NCBI GenBank assembly: GCA_965153455.1
Contig: OZ234495.1
Coordinates: 868,001-932,000 of the forward strand
DNA from: Sphagnum compactum
Taxonomy: Eukaryota > Bryophyta > Sphagnopsida > Sphagnales
DNA: 64,000 bases
Direction of reading: 5' to 3'
Shown: positions 23,447 to 37,800 of the stretch, one piece after another
How positions within the stretch are numbered: the first letter of the stretch is position 1
How the letters are laid out: the number at the start of each line of letters is the position of its first letter
Notes under the pieces: generated by a model
Database searches by the model: none
What the model saw: only the letters and a program-made list of their open reading frames with translations
What the model was told of the DNA's origin: nothing
Made by a program: the position numbers and the translations under genes

Positions 23447-26432
23447 ATGGAGGAGAATAGGTGCAAGGTTGTGGTGGTTGGAGGAGGATTGGCAGGATTA
23501 GCAGCGGCGAGAATGTTATCAGGTTACAGGGGACTTGAAGATGTGGTGGTATTGGAAGCTGATTCGTCTTTAGGTGGTCGTATCAAACACATCACTGGGC
23601 TTGCTCCTTGGCCTGTAGAGGTATTAAATTCCTCCGGGCTTGATTTGTTTCTCCTTTCTTTTGTTTTCTTTTCTTTTCTTCTCTTTTGTTTGTTCCTTGA
23701 ATTTTCCCCTCCCCTCTCCCGGCACAAATGAGTTTGTCCCCTTCCTCCTCCTCCTCCTCCTCACTGTTTTTTTAAGTCTTTATGTGCTGCTTTGTGGGGG
23801 ATGGATTATTGCCACCTTTGAAGAAATGAGATCGGTTTTGGGCTTTGAAATATATCCAGGTGCATGCTTGCTTGCTTGTGTTTTTGAAGACTAAAAAAAA
23901 AAAAAAGCAAGTATGCAAGGGAAAGCATTTTGCAATCTAAAAGAGAACAAACATAATAATTTCTACTGTTAATTTTTTTTTCCCTGTGTTGCTGTCTGTG
24001 TGTTTCTCTTCTCTTTTCCTCCTTTTTCACAACTGCAAATGCCTCTTGCCTGCATTGTGAAATTCTTTCTGATTTTTGTGGTTTGTAGGTAGGGCCAGAG
24101 TTTTTGCACGGTAGGAAGCACTCATCAGTGAGAAGAATTGCAGAAGAGATGGGCTGTCAGATTCGCGAGTTTGCCTATCATATCCTCCTCTGCATTCTTC
24201 ATTCCCTGATCACAATCTCAAAATTTGGTGGAGGGATCAACATTTTCAACTCAAACTTTTTATCCTAACCAAAACCATAGTCTCAAAATACTATTGTGGC
24301 CTCATGGAAGCAGATAGATTGCTGCGAGATCATGTTTTTGATTTTTTTGTCAGGAATGGTTTGATGCCTTGACCAGGATTGCACCAGATCGCTACTACTT
24401 AGGCCATGAGGGAAGGATGGTGAGCAGCAGTGAGGCTGATGAGCACACAGACATTCTGCATGTCCATCAAATTTTTGCGAGACTTGCAGAGGAGGATCCT
24501 GACGTGCCAGACATGTCAATGGCTGAGTATCTTCATTGCAAAGGGGTAAATCATGTTGTTACACAGCTTGCTCAATGTAAGGTCGCAAACCCTCATGCAT
24601 TCTGTCTTTAAGAGATGGTGGATTTTGTCATGCATTGTGTGTTGGAGGTGGTTTGTTGTGTCCTTTGCTGACTAAAGGAGAATGTTGAATCTGGTAGAAC
24701 AGCTTTTTATGCAAATGATTTTGGATGCTCATTGGAGCAGCTGGGCTTGCGAGAGTGCATTGAAGAGGCACAACAGTGGATCTATGGGGACACCTATCTT
24801 ATCCTTGACCGCCCCCTCTCATCTATAATTGACTATCTTTCACAAGGCTTACAGGTGCTCAACATACTCCTCTTTGAACATATTGTTTTTCGAAACATCC
24901 ACAGAGACAAGATAAAAGCATTTGAGCATGTTCCAGAAAACTATATGGAACATAAGACGGTTCATTGGTCTGGAACTTTTGAATTTATGCAGGTGCACTT
25001 AAACTGGCCTGTGGTGAGGGTAGAGTACACAGAAGACAAAGGTGTAAGGTTATGGAGCCAAGATGGTTCCACCATATGTGCAGACTACCTTATCTTGACG
25101 GTGCCCATGGTAAACCTTAACCTTCAAACCATCCCACTCTTGTCTATGTGATTTGATAAGAATTGCATGAACATGGTTTCAGTTGTTTCTGACCTGGACT
25201 TGTTTTTGGTGTGTTGGCATGCAGAAAATTTTGCAAGAATGTATTGTTGAGTTTGATCCCCCCCTCCCTCCATCAAAGCTTAAATCTATACAGTCTATTG
25301 GCATGCAGAATGCTCTCAAGGTTCTTCGTTTGCACTTCATTCTGCTGTGATGTGGATCTTGTAGTGTACATGGCTTTGGATTTTTTGCTTGGATATCTAT
25401 TTGGCACCATCAAAACAACATGGAATTTTTTTTCTGATTTCTGAAGTTCCATGTACACAGATAGCCATTCTAATTGAAAGCCTTTCTTTTAGATGTTTCA
25501 TGGGGCTTTAGTATTGACCTACTCTCTGTTGAATGGGTGCACCATGTTGATGTGAGATCACCAAGTTCCAAGATGTTTTGATATGCTGTAACGTGTCCAA
25601 TGTTGGGGGAGCCCACCAGGAGACAACTGGCTAGTGTGTTTTGGAGATAATGCAAGGTGAGTTATTTTGCCTCTTAAGTTTTTTGGCTTTTGGGGTATGG
25701 CAGGTTATAATGGCATTTTCTGAGTCCTTTTGGCCTGAGGATTTGTTTGATGTGATTTGCACCGACTGTTTCTTGCCAGAAATATGGGTGACCCAGTATC
25801 CTGATGTAGCAAATGAAGCAGCCAAAAGAACAGCTTTGGGCCAGTTTGTGGTGGTTGGATTCATGGCAGGGGAGCTAGCAGTGGCAGCCTCTCAGCTCTC
25901 AGATGGGGACATTCTGCGACAAGCCTTGTCTCAATTGGATTCAATGTTTGGAACTAAAAATGGTAGCACAACTCTGAATGCAGAACCATGCTCCAAACCA
26001 AGTTGTACATTTCAGGATACAACAGATACCATGAACTCAAATTCCCAGGTTTTGGAACCTGATGGAGAGATGATGGATCCTTTTCCTGGTGTGGCTGAAA
26101 TGCCACATAAACTCATCACCAGGAGTGAACTTCATCACTGGGAAATGGCTTCTTGGGATTGGAAATTGAAACCTGCATCAACTTCATTTCAAGGGGGCTA
26201 TGTAATGAATTGGGAACTTCAAGAATATGTGAGAGGTGGATACACACACCCTTCCCTTCATGCACATGGTGCCAGGAGCACTCTAGCAGAGCCTCTTTCA
26301 GGAAGAGTTTTTTTTGCAGGTGAGGCAACACATCCAGGGGTCAACCCCTGTCTGCAAGCAGCTTTTGATACTGGTCAGCGGGCAGCCAGTGAGATTATCG
26401 CCCTGGCCCTGGCAAACCCCAGTAGGTTGTAA
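23447..26432 (+). CDS. FAD-dependent amine oxidase (polyamine oxidase family)
   Basis: The protein should oxidise an amine, probably a polyamine, with FAD and release hydrogen peroxide; the exact substrate cannot be read from sequence. Exons: 23447-23620, 24089-about 24172, 24354-24545, 24678-24854, 24993-25109, 25225-25320 and 25704-26432, about 520 residues. The N terminus carries the Rossmann dinucleotide motif VVVGGGLAGLAAARMLSGY with the Glu-Ala and GGRI signature (LEADSSLGGRI). The second exon gives VGPEFLHGRKHS. The C terminus has the FAD-contacting block RVFFAGEATHPGVNPCLQAA. Residues about 350-420 form a Ser/Thr-rich insert relative to typical polyamine oxidases. No plastid, ER or clear peroxisomal signal is seen; the last residues are NPSRL, one residue away from an SRL-type PTS1 in fact ending SRL, which may be a peroxisomal signal. 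The end of exon 2 is uncertain because no GT donor lies in a usable place. Confidence 0.85.
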
Positions 26433-27245
26433 GGTCCATAGCTGTCTAACTTACTTTGGTCAATCTCACATGCTTGTAGGACATTTGTTTTAGTCATGAT
26501 TTACATTCTCAGATTCATGTTGTGAGAAAGTTTCAGCTGTGATTTATAATTGCAGATTTTTCTTACACAAAGCTGCAAATTTTTTGTTGTCATTTACAGT
26601 CTCAGATTCTTAAAGTGAGAAGCTTAAGATGCGAAAAACAGACAGAAATTTTCAAGATATCATTTACCTTTGCTTCAGAGTCTTATGCTGTCCTTCTGTG
26701 GGCGTGTAACTGGCTGTCCAGTGTCTAGATCATCATAGAAAGAGGCACCATGTTTTTATTTTTTTCCCAAGTGGGGGACACAAACTCCAGTACTTGTAGC
26801 AGATGGTTCGTTCTACTCCAATTCAACTTCTCTTCCTATCAATGGCACATAATTCTGGCTGAAACTGCACTTGAGATTGGTCTCTTACAGAGGAACTCAC
26901 TCATATCTCTAGGTATGTTTGCTGTCCTAATGTACTCTTCTTAAATCTCGCACTGAAATTTTCCACAACAAACTTGTTTGAACCATAATAGCTTGCTGCA
27001 AGACTGCCAATTTGCACAACTCTAGTACGTGTTCTCAATTCTTAAATGGTACCTGGCAGTGGGAAGCATACACAGATAGTGGAAGAGGGGGTCTTTACCA
27101 GATACACTTTGTGCTGCTGATCCAGTAGATTCAAATTTCAACCAGAAATGAATTTTTGACATTCCTGTTTGTAGGAAAGATTTGCAGGACACGGAGATCA
27201 GAACACTTTGCAAGACACAGTCGTAGGTAGAGAGAGAGAGAGAGA
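26433..27245. other. Convergent intergenic region
   Basis: This space lies between the stop of the amine oxidase (+) and the stop of the TLC gene (-), and should contain both 3' UTRs. A (GA)n run precedes 27246. No gene is recognised. Confidence 0.5.
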
Positions 27246-28043
27246 TCAGTTAGTTCTGTTGATAGTTCCATCACAGCAACCATCAGTAGCTGATGACCTT
27301 TCCCTTCGAATGCTTCTCCTATCGAATCTGAACAACCCCATCCACAACTTGTATACCCACAACATGCTCCCGAACAATGCAAACACAATCTTGAATGTCC
27401 AACAGCAAACTAGCCATTGTGGGATTACTGCATCATTGTCAGCTCTGCCTTCTAAATAAAAGCATCCAATCTCCCACGCCAAGAGTGGGCCAATTACTCC
27501 CCTGACAAAAGTGAAAACCAGTGTGAAGCAAGGAGATAAGAAGGTATAGACACACCTGGCCATGGAAGAGCCTTCACGAGCTAAGCGTGCCAATGTCCAG
27601 ACATTCTGTAGGGGACTGGTGCACTCTCCAAGAGCCAACAGACACATGACTGATGCAGCTCCATGGCTGGCATAGTAGCGGCATGAAATCAGGTAGGTCA
27701 CAGTAGCAAGATGGTGTGCAACAAACAGAAAATCCTCGTGCGATTCCCCCACAAAAACATAAGTGAACAAATCCATCAGAAAGTATGAAATTGAGAAGTC
27801 CATGATGTCATTTTGATGTGGTGTATTGTGTCCATCAAATTGCCAATCTGTGTACAATACATCCATGCCTGCCAAGTAACTTGCAACCAAGCCATGCAAC
27901 AGTGACATGCCACAATTTGCTGCATCCTTTCGATGTCGTCCCTTCCAATCCTTGAAGATGATCCTGTACCCAAAGCTATACACTGCAGCAAACAAGCAGA
28001 GTGACCAGAACAACACCTCATTTGCAGAGAATGGCATTGCCAC
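27246..28043 (-). CDS. TLC-domain (TRAM/LAG1/CLN8) membrane protein
   Basis: A single uninterrupted frame of 265 residues. It shows several hydrophobic segments (near residues 8-25, 45-60, 80-100, 110-130, 165-185 and 205-230) and the conserved TLC features: a tandem histidine in a helix (FVAHHLATVTYLISCRYY) followed by a Glu/Pro/Asn pattern (LALGECTSPLQNVWTLARL). The histidine pair and the size resemble the small plant TLC proteins of the At5g14285 or TMEM56/TLCD type, not full ceramide synthases, which are longer and carry a LAG1 motif. It probably sits in ER or another endomembrane and has a lipid-related role; that is inference. The C terminus is basic (RFDRRSIRRERS). It lies head to head with the EF-hand/WD40 gene. 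Confidence 0.75.
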   Translation of the reverse strand: MAMPFSANEVLFWSLCLFAAVYSFGYRIIFKDWKGRHRKDAANCGMSLLHGLVASYLAGMDVLYTDWQFDGHNTPHQNDIMDFSISYFLMDLFTYVFVGESHEDFLFVAHHLATVTYLISCRYYASHGAASVMCLLALGECTSPLQNVWTLARLAREGSSMARCVYTFLSPCFTLVFTFVRGVIGPLLAWEIGCFYLEGRADNDAVIPQWLVCCWTFKIVFALFGSMLWVYKLWMGLFRFDRRSIRRERSSATDGCCDGTINRTN

Positions 28044-28889
28044 CGGTTCTGACCACCTCAGACTCTAATAATTGCTCCTACAATTCCCTCTGCCTTGGTA
28101 CGTCTTCCATCTGGTAGCGAGAGAGAAAGAGAGAGAGATCCACAAACAATTAGCACATGAGAAAGCACTAGCTTGAAAGAAGCTCTACAACAACAGCAAA
28201 GATCCTCCTAGTCCTCCTCTTTTTTGGTTTGCAAAATCAGGAATTGATCAGCAGAACAAGCGAATGTGCAAAGCAACAAAGCAAAGTTTGCTGAAGAAAA
28301 CCAAATGAAATGAAGGATATGGGAGGCGAGAAGAATAGCGAGAGGAATAAGACAAGAATTGCTTCGAGGAGCAGCTCCGATAATGCTATTGTGAGAGATG
28401 TCATCCGCACGGCGGCAACTTGTAACCGTTTCCGCAACTCTGGAGCTCGTCCATGGCTGTAACCGATGCTTGCTTGCTTGCTTGCTCGCTCGCTCACACA
28501 TCCACCCACCCACCCACCCACCACAGACAGCAACGATACCAGACAGACCGACTGAGTACAACTCTCGCACTTTCTAAGCAATCAGATGGCTTAGTCCGTT
28601 TCCAAAGCTCCGAGCTTGCATGAACTCGTTTCTTGGATTTGGTGCATTCTTTGATGCAAAATGGGAAGCAAGAGCCCGGATGGCAACGATGATGGTCTTC
28701 TTGACAAGACCGTCCGGCGAGGTCACAGACGATCCAGTTGGGCAGTAAGCAAAACCTCCTTGTTGTTTTTCTTCCTCCTCCTTGCTGCATTCTTCATGCT
28801 TGCTGCTGCAATGTGAAGAAATTCCTCGAGATTTGCGGTTTCTCGCTGCTTGTTGTTGTCGTCGCTGATGTGATGTTTGGCGGGGGCAT
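28044..28889. promoter_or_regulatory. Shared upstream region of two divergent genes
   Basis: About 850 bp separate the start codons of the TLC gene (-) and the EF-hand/WD40 gene (+), so both promoters and leaders lie here. It contains a GA run (about 28119-28137) and a compound microsatellite of GCTT, GCTC and CCCA units (about 28466-28520). No TATA box is clear. Minus-strand frames in this stretch look like chance. Confidence 0.5.
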
Positions 28890-31800
28890 ATGCAATGCAA
28901 TGCAATGCAGCAATCGTATCACGTAGAGCCTCAAGACAAAGTGAATGAAGCAGTAAGCAAGATTCAACTCTCCATGCGGGGTGCAATTCTGGACCCCAAG
29001 AATGCAGTCACTGGGGGACCACCTCCTCGTCAAGTAAGCCAGCTATCTCCTTCCCCAAGAATTGCAGCACACAGAGGAAGGAGGGAGGGTGAAGAAGATC
29101 CATTTCTAACTGACAAAACAAAAAGAAAAGAGCCATGTCTGTCTGCTGCAATCTGTGGTGTTCTGTTCCTACTGTTGTAGCCAGATCGGAAGGAGATGGG
29201 TTTAAGTGCTCAAGCCCTGGTGGAGCTCCAGCGAGCATTCCAGGCAGTTGAAGAGACAGATGGAGGACAGCTTGATCAGGTGAGCTTCTTTTGTGTTTTT
29301 CGTCTTTGTACTTTTTGTCTGTTTTCTTTGCTTGCTTGCTTGCAGAACTAGTGCTTTGTGATGATCTGTGCATGTGCAGTGTTGTCTTGTTTCCTCTTCA
29401 TCTTGCAATTGTGGCTTTGGAAGACAATAATGCAGAAAACAAATGCGGTCTGTGCAATCAATCACCCTCATTTGCTTGCAATTTGGGTGCTGCTTCCTGT
29501 GGCAGAAAGGATTCATTGCTGCTTGTATGCAAATCAAATCTCTTATGGATGCCATGAGGTTGGTGACTCCAGATTCTGAAAACTCCCACATCTTGTTCAG
29601 CCTGCTGCTACCAAGAAGAAGAAGAAGAAGAAGATCTGTTTTCTTTTCTCTCTCTCTTTCTCTCTCGTAGTTGTTGACCTTAATCATGCTTGTCAAATGG
29701 TATCAATTATCGGAGGAGCTTGGATTCATGGAGACCTGAAAATCCCACATCTTGCTCATCCTGCTGCTACCAACAACAAGAAGATCTGCTTTATTCTTTC
29801 TTTCATAGTTGTTGATGTTTATCATACTTGTCAAATGGTGTCAATTATTGAAGGAGACTGGATTCAAAGGTTTCAGTCATGCAGCTATCTACCAGTAATG
29901 CAGTGTGATGCAGTCTTCTCTTTCATTGTGAGGGGGAAAATACTGATTGAGAGAGAGGAGGGAACAGTAACAAACTCTGGAACATCATCAGCTTCTTCTT
30001 CTTCTTTTTCTTTTGAAGTGAACTGTTTTTTATTTACAGCTCTGATGGCGCAGTCTGACACAGATGGAGCATCTCTTCATGAAGATTGACTCGAACAGCT
30101 CTGGAGCTATTGGCTTTGATGATTTCACAAGCTACATACTTCTGCAACAGGTTTGTCCTCAGTGGAGGTCACTCTTTGTATATACGAGTTACTCCTTTGT
30201 GTGTTTGGACTCTGGAGGGTAATTTTTTGCTTCCTTATTATGAAGGTGATCATTATCAAAAAATGTTGCATTGTGGTGGTGGTAATAAATCATAGCTAGC
30301 AAAGGAGGAAGAACCTGCAGCTGAGCACACGACCTTCATCAAAGTGACAACTTTTGGAAGCAAGAAATTTGGGAGATGTGAGTTTGAGGACTCAGAATCT
30401 GAAAGATCTGATGATGAAGAGAGACCGGCAGATGATGACATTATGTTCAGACCTGCAAACAGAGTTGAAGCAGGCCTTGATACAGTTGGGCGGCCATCGA
30501 ATATCATAGAAAAGGTCAGGATGCAAGAGCTTCATGTCTGTTAATCCAAAGTCGTCCCCCCCCCCCCCCCATCATGATGAAAACATGATAGACTTATCTA
30601 CACCCAACACTGTTGGGAGCTGATGAAGTCAGTGGGTAGTTATGGCAACTTGTCACTGCATTCTTTGTGGTGAAGAAGGTGATCATCAGATACTTTGTGA
30701 GCAACTCTCATAAGGTTATGACTGCACTCATTAATGTTACCTTCAAATTTGTGGAGGATTTCTCTGCAATTTCATAGATATGTTTTCACAACTAAGTTGT
30801 GCTGTGAGGACTACTGAGAATTCTTGAACTTTTGGCTCCACAGATTCTGCTTCTCGAACCCCTCAATGTTTATGTGACAGCAACTCAAGAAGGAATGCTC
30901 AAACTTTGGTCTGCTGACAGTTTAAAGCCTACACGTCAGGTTGAGAATGGCGATGGGGGTATGTTCAAAACCAAGGCTCCAGGATGTCAGTCCTCAGTGA
31001 GGCTCCTAAAGTTGGAGGAGACTTTTTTGGTCTTATCTCTTTCATTGTTTTACACATTGCATTTCTGAATTTGGTGCCATGAAGCTTACAATCACCACTA
31101 AATTTAGTGAAGGGACACACACACAAAAGGACATGTAAGAACATGTAAGAGAAGTGAGGAGCAGATTATGGATGTTGTGCAATTTCAATCTTTCTTGACA
31201 TGCTCGTCTCACAGACAGAATTTGGTATGTTGGTTTGCAGCTTGGATCACAGATATGGTAGTGATGGCACAGCAACCCCTGGCGGTTTTTGCTATGGATA
31301 GGAGGTAATGTCTGTCCATTCCTCCCTCAGGGTTCTTAGTCTATTTTTCCCCGATGCTCTCCTTGCTAACTGCTGCATTTCCATATGTGTAGTTGCATGT
31401 TGAACTCCTTTCCTACAATCTACTACCCCACTTGTTGTACCAATTGTCTTCATCCAAATTCCGACCCCTGACAAAACTGTATGTGATTTGAGACATGCCA
31501 GTGATAGCTAGCATAAGAATTTTATGGAAGGAATTTTTTTACTCATGTTGGCTGTGGCAGTGTTACATTTTATGATACAGGGAGGCTCTCATTTGATTGC
31601 TTGGGTCGGATCACTCAGCTGGTACAGTTTCTATACACAAGCTTCTCTCTTAAACCAGCATCTGCTAATCTGGATCAAGTGAGCATTTCATAGCTGAGCT
31701 AGTATTTGAGCACTCATGAGCAGTTCTCAAGTTCAATGAATTTTTTGTAGTGTTTTGTACATTTGTGGGGATCTGTTCTCAACTTACACTATGGTGCAGG

Positions 31801-34800
31801 AGAATGCTCCCATGTGTGCCACATGGCTACGAGTGGCTGAGAATGACAAGCTCCTTTTTGGTGATGAACTGGGAATTCTTCATACCTACACCTTCAATGA
31901 TGAATGGGGCGGGTAAAGGATCTCTTCTTGAATGAACTCAAAAGGCTCAGGTCATTTTCTTTGTATGCTCCATGATGCTCCCTGCAGGTTTAAATGCAGA
32001 AACATTCTTGTAAATTATATGTGAACATGTGGTTTGATAGAATGGGATGGTTGAGAAATGTTGGGTAATAATATACAAGAGATTGTTGGCAATTGTTGTT
32101 CAGGGAACATCCTCGAGAGGGCTTTGGAGTGCATGAGAAGAATTTGCCACCTGGAATGGCAGAGAACATTCCATGGGTGTTGCACTCAGACTGGATGACC
32201 ACAATCAAATACCTCTCACATTCCAACTCCCTGATCACGACATCAATGGATGGCAATCTGCTCATGCTTGATTTTGAGAAACGGCATCTGAAATGGTCTG
32301 GAAAAGAGCATGCACATGGAATCTATAGCTGTGATTACTGCAGGTCCTCTCTATCTACCGCCACCTCTTGTTCCTTAGATTCCATGACATCCATAGACTT
32401 GCAAAATGCCAGTTTGAAGGTTTTTTTTTCATTGTTGTATCTTTCCAAATCTGAATCACCATAGAGTTGGTGGCTTCAGAAAGGTTTGAGAGCTTTCTGT
32501 TTGTTCTTGGAACTGCAGGAGCTATAACTTCATTGTTACATGTGGGTTGGAGAGATACATCAACATTTGGAATCCCTTTACAGCAAAAACAATGGGAGTT
32601 CTCCATGGGCATGAAGCATCTGTGTTTGTTAGTATCTTCTTTCTTTTTTGTGAAAAAAGGACATAGCATTTTCATGTAGGAAGATGATGCTCATGCCAAT
32701 CTTTCAGATGAGCAGCGAGGTGCTCAAGTGCTTAAAGAAAAATCAAAAAATCAAAAAGCAGTGAGCAATCTATAGGTGCCATTCCTTCCTAATGTGCAAT
32801 TTGTCTTGCAATCTGAAAAACAGGATGTACAGGTGAATGAGATGGACAATCAGATTGTGAGCATTTCAGCTGACAGTGTGATTAAGGTGTGGGATATGCG
32901 CAGCAGTCGCTGCCTGCAAACAATTGTTGAGAAATCAATCGGTAAACCCTCTCGTTGCAACATCCTCTATGACAACAAACGTCAGGTACACACACAGCTC
33001 TTTGTACTCCATTTGCTTTATGCTTTTAAAGCTTTTGCAACATAGAAACAGAAGCTTTCCACATGTTCAAGGACAGATTCCCCATGTTCAAAGACAACCC
33101 CAAATTTTTTAAAACTTATTGATTGTTACAGTTACAAGTTTTCTGGAACTAGTTTTTGAGCCTCAGAAGAGTGCATCTAAATCTGTTAACAGAATCTGGT
33201 TGGTTCCATTGTAGCAAAGAAAAATTCAAGATTGATAATGCTGGTGATGTACACATATGGTTTATGATAGACAGAGCATTCAATCCTCATGTAAAATGAA
33301 AGTTGTTTATGGAAGTAATATATGTCTTTCTGCAATTCTTTAGGTGCTATTGGCAGGTGGCAACACCCTGGAGATGTGGCACAAGAGACGTGCAAGGGAG
33401 GCTCGCACATCAAAGATTTGCTGTTGTCTTTATAATCCCTTGTTTCACCAGGTTGGGTTGCTCATCCTGTTCCTTTCCTATATATCAACACTTTATTACT
33501 ACCTTTGGATTTCGGGACATATGATCCCCATCAACTTATAGCCCTTGTCAAGAGCTTTTCAATGCCATGTGAATATTCTTAATCACACATGATGTCGCTC
33601 TTCAAATTGCAATATGAGCAGTTTTTTTTTTTGTTCTTTTTCTTCCTGTTTTCTGATCATCCCCAAAAAAATTAGCATTAATTGGCAACACCTTAGTAAA
33701 AAACTATTCAGTGGTCAAGAATCTTTTTGACAACTTTAATTTCAACGCACCATGTTTTTGGAATGCTTTGAAAAACAAAACAGTGCTTGCAATTCATAGT
33801 ACATATGGATGCCTTATGGGATTTAATGGAAATTTCAATCTTGCTTTTCGACTGTACATAAACTCATGAGCAATCTTGTAACTGCAAAAAAAATCCTCAA
33901 ACTTCAAAGTTCACTCACTGAAAGTTGTGGGGCTCATGCATCCTTATCCAGGTTGTGGTTGGTGAAGTTGATTCCTTGGTGATGCTTTGGAACATTGAGA
34001 CTGGTGAAGACATATTTACATTCTCTGATACACATAGGTAAGAGGATCAATAGCTCAGAGTCAGTCTGCTACAAGATTTTCAATTGGGTTTCTATATAGG
34101 GGCAAATAAACACATTTGTGATTGTTTCTGCCCTTCTTCTACTACTTCCTCAAACACGAATGTTGGATACAAATTTGAAGCCTACCCTCATATACTTGTT
34201 GCAGCTTGAATGATGATCTATTATTTGATTTTCTTTTATTAGCTATGTGTCTCAAGTGCTAGCCAACATCACGACTGAGTCTTCCCAGTGCTTCACAGAA
34301 ATGCAACTGAAACTCAGGTTGCAGATTTTTGTATATTGGTTTGCCCAACATTGTGAGTGAATTATTATATGTGCTTATTATCTGTACCCACTGTCGAGAG
34401 CTGATGAAGTGAGTGGTTAGTCATGGCAGCTCCTCATGAATTCAATAACAGGCTGAAAATGTAAGTGATTATTGCATGTCATTTGAGCTGACTTTGGTGT
34501 CTTAGATTCCAAGTGTAAAAGGCAAGCACATCTTTCAGGGCAGTGGTAGTATACTGAAAAAAATTTGCTGGCCTCCATTCCCTGACAGAGCAACACAAAT
34601 TTCAGCAATGGCATTTGATGCTTCATGGCGGAGATTGCTGATTGGAGGCGAAGATGGAAGCCTACGGATGTGGAACTTCAACAATGGCCAGTGCCTAAAA
34701 GAATTCCTTGGTTTTGGACAGGTCTGCAGTAATAAAGGGATGTGGGAAAAGGTCTATAGCTTGGCATATTACTGGGCAGAAAGATCTTGAGAATGTGTGG

Positions 34801-37800
34801 ATTTTCATGAGGAACAGAAGAAGGAAGGGTTAAAACCAGTGTTGGGCAGTTATTGACTTTTATTAACCTTTTCCTTCAACTGAACTGGCTGTGGTGCCAC
34901 AGAATGAGATCAGCTGCATCATATGCATGAATGTTGCAAGAGTAAATTTTGCAGCTGCTGGAGGGTGGAATAAGAAGGTACACTTCATCTCTTTTTTTGC
35001 AGACAGGAAGTGATGCATTTTATTTCCTTCTGCAGTTTACTACCATATTGCTATATGTTGCATGTTGTGATAGTCTATGTTTAGAAGATACATGGTAGCT
35101 ACCCATTGTGCTGGTGAAGAAACAATTTTGGACAAAAGGCCACTTTGCAAAAGCACTCCATTCTCTTACAACATCTAATCGGATGTTTGATTTGAGTGAA
35201 GGTGTGTTTATGGGGAGATACAATTCACACTGAGCGGGAATACATTGACAAGAACTTCAGAGGGCATACTGAGGATGTTACTTGCATGACTTTCTGCCAT
35301 CCCAGCACCTTATGCACTGGTGGTTGTGATGGCAAGGTTTACACCTCTCTGTGTTGCATGTTTGAAAATTCCAAACTTTTTCCAATGTTTCTGCTATACA
35401 CAAGCCATCATGACTTCACAAGAGTGATCCAAAGATTTTTGGAATAAAAGAGCATGGAAATACAAGTGTGACACCAGTGTTTTTTGTTGCAACAAAAGGG
35501 ATTAGGTGTCTGATGGGTGCCAGAAACAAGGCTTTCACAAAGTCATATCATGCTGTTATCAGCTCGATATCAAATGCTTTTACCTGTGACTTCTGGCTGC
35601 AGGTGATAGTGTGGAAGATGGATGGAATGATCATACGTACAATGCGACCTCCTGAACACGACCTCAAGGACATTGAGTATAAGACAATCATAAGTCTTAT
35701 TTTCTGCAGAGATTTGGTGCTCCCTCATACACCCTTGCCAGATTGTGTATATTGCAACAAGAGGTTTGAAAGAACAATGTACCACTGGGTCACATCTGCA
35801 GTAACTGCATTTCCCCATGATGTGAACCTGTCTATACTCAGAAACTGGACTTCATGTGTTGCAGTAAATGTTCATTGAAGTCATTTACTGCAACACAGCT
35901 TCACTTCAGCTGCTTGCACTTTTGGTTTCCATTTGCAGTTGCTATTTTGAGCACTCTTGCTGTTCCTATGAAATCCAAAACTGACTGACACTATAGGTTT
36001 GCAATCGTTGTTGGTGAGTGATTGCAAAAGACTGACACGGTAGGCTTGCAATTGTTGGTGGGTGGTTGTGATTTGCAAAGAACCGTACACTGATTGGATC
36101 TGTTGCAGATGGATGGCTCCTATTTTGGCGCATGCATGATGGAACTCTGGTAAGACTTTCAAAATCAAGGTTAACAAAGTTTTGTACAACTTCCATATAT
36201 GAGAGTGCCAAACTCACAAGCTCCTTTGATAAGAAATTGTATTGGCAATACTTTTTACATGTAATTAGAACACAGCTAATATAAGCAATACATACATCAT
36301 ATCATCTTATATCTTGTTCACAAACGCATTTCTGGACACTTAATTAGTGTTGGCTGCTTTGTCACTGGGACACCTTTCGAGAGTATGAATCATTGATTTG
36401 ATGATGTAGTTGAAAACTCAACAGTCTGGTTCATATGATTTGCAAAAGGTACATGAACTTTTTACGAAAAACCGTGGTGGAGTTGGCCCTATTGTTGCTG
36501 ATGGGAAGGCTGAGGTATCTTTCCATGAACCTGGCATCCAAGAGAAGTATCAGTAGCTTCTATTCCTTATAACAATAGTTTAGGCGGGCATTACCAGCTA
36601 TATGCTACTGCTTTGAATATGATTCATGAGAGGGTGGCGCCTGTACCCTTTTTCTTCTTGTCTTGATCGTAGGTTGAGAATTCACCCCCCTGCCACCCTC
36701 CCTGGTGGATTGTGGGTATCTGTTGTATGGCATGAAATAGGTTCTGTACACAGCAGACAGCAAAGGATATGTAAGAGCATGGGACCTGACAACTTGCCAT
36801 TTTAAGAAGGAAGATACTTCACCTTCTACAACCCCACAGCTTTTTAGTTTCCGAGCCCACCATGAGAATATTGTGAGTCAGGCATTTGTCTTTCTTTTGA
36901 ACCTTTCCTTGCAATTGTGAGAGATTTTCAAGAATGGAGGTGAAAAAACTAGCAGACTGAGACAATCAGTTTGCAATTGTGTTGCTTGTCTATTCCACTA
37001 TAATCACATTGTAGATCTTCTACAATCAGACGATGTGGGTTTTGGAACTGCTGAGCAATTGAGAGACAGACCTCAATCCCAATCAGCACACAATGTTGTG
37101 TGTAGTTGAGCATACATAACTGATTGCAGAATTTCTGACTTGAAGAGTGTGTTTGAACTTCTGTGTAGGTGAGCATCGATTTTGTGGAAGTAGAACAACT
37201 GATCGTCACCTGTTCACATTATGGTACAATGTGCGTACCTGACAGTGTACCTGGAAGTGTTTAGGTGAACACTAGGTTGCATCTCTTCAGTCAGGATCTT
37301 GTAGTTTGTCATTCTCTCTCAATTTTCTCCTCTCATTCATACAGCTTTCTGAATCTGTGGCCTATGCAGCCGACTGTGGAATTCATTAGGGGTCCGAATC
37401 GGTCAGTTTGGGCAACCAATGCTGTGGGATCTTTCAAAACCACCCACTTGGCGAACTCGAGAACCATCCTACCTTTCCCAACCATTGACAAGACAGCCCC
37501 CTGAAGGAGTGGTTTCACAAATCCGGGTTCCAACTCGGGGCACCACCACCCGAGGATCCAGAGTGAGCATCCACTGGGGAACTCCTCGTCACTCAACAGC
37601 ATCAGCTGTCAGTCGTGGGAGCCTGGAGGAGTCATCATCAACCACTGAGACAACAACTGAGGGTTCACTTGGCACCGAGATCATAAGAATGCCACCAATT
37701 TCTGAGGAAGCTTTGAAAAGGTAGAGCATTGCTATGTGTAAGCTGTTGTTGGGGGGATCATATTTGTAGTTGTTGCAACTCGTCACCTTTAAGAGAGACA

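Noticed and set aside
24170-24290. U12-type intron in the amine oxidase gene, suggested by ATATCCTC and a TCCTAAC branch-like motif
   Set aside because: The donor would leave phase 1 while the next exon needs phase 0, and the branch-like motif is about 90 bases from the acceptor, so the parts do not fit.
30598-30660. CTGATGA core reminiscent of a hammerhead ribozyme in the dispersed repeat
   Set aside because: The CTGATGA box is present, but no GAAA box or cleavage-site triplet follows at proper spacing in any copy, so the catalytic core is not complete.
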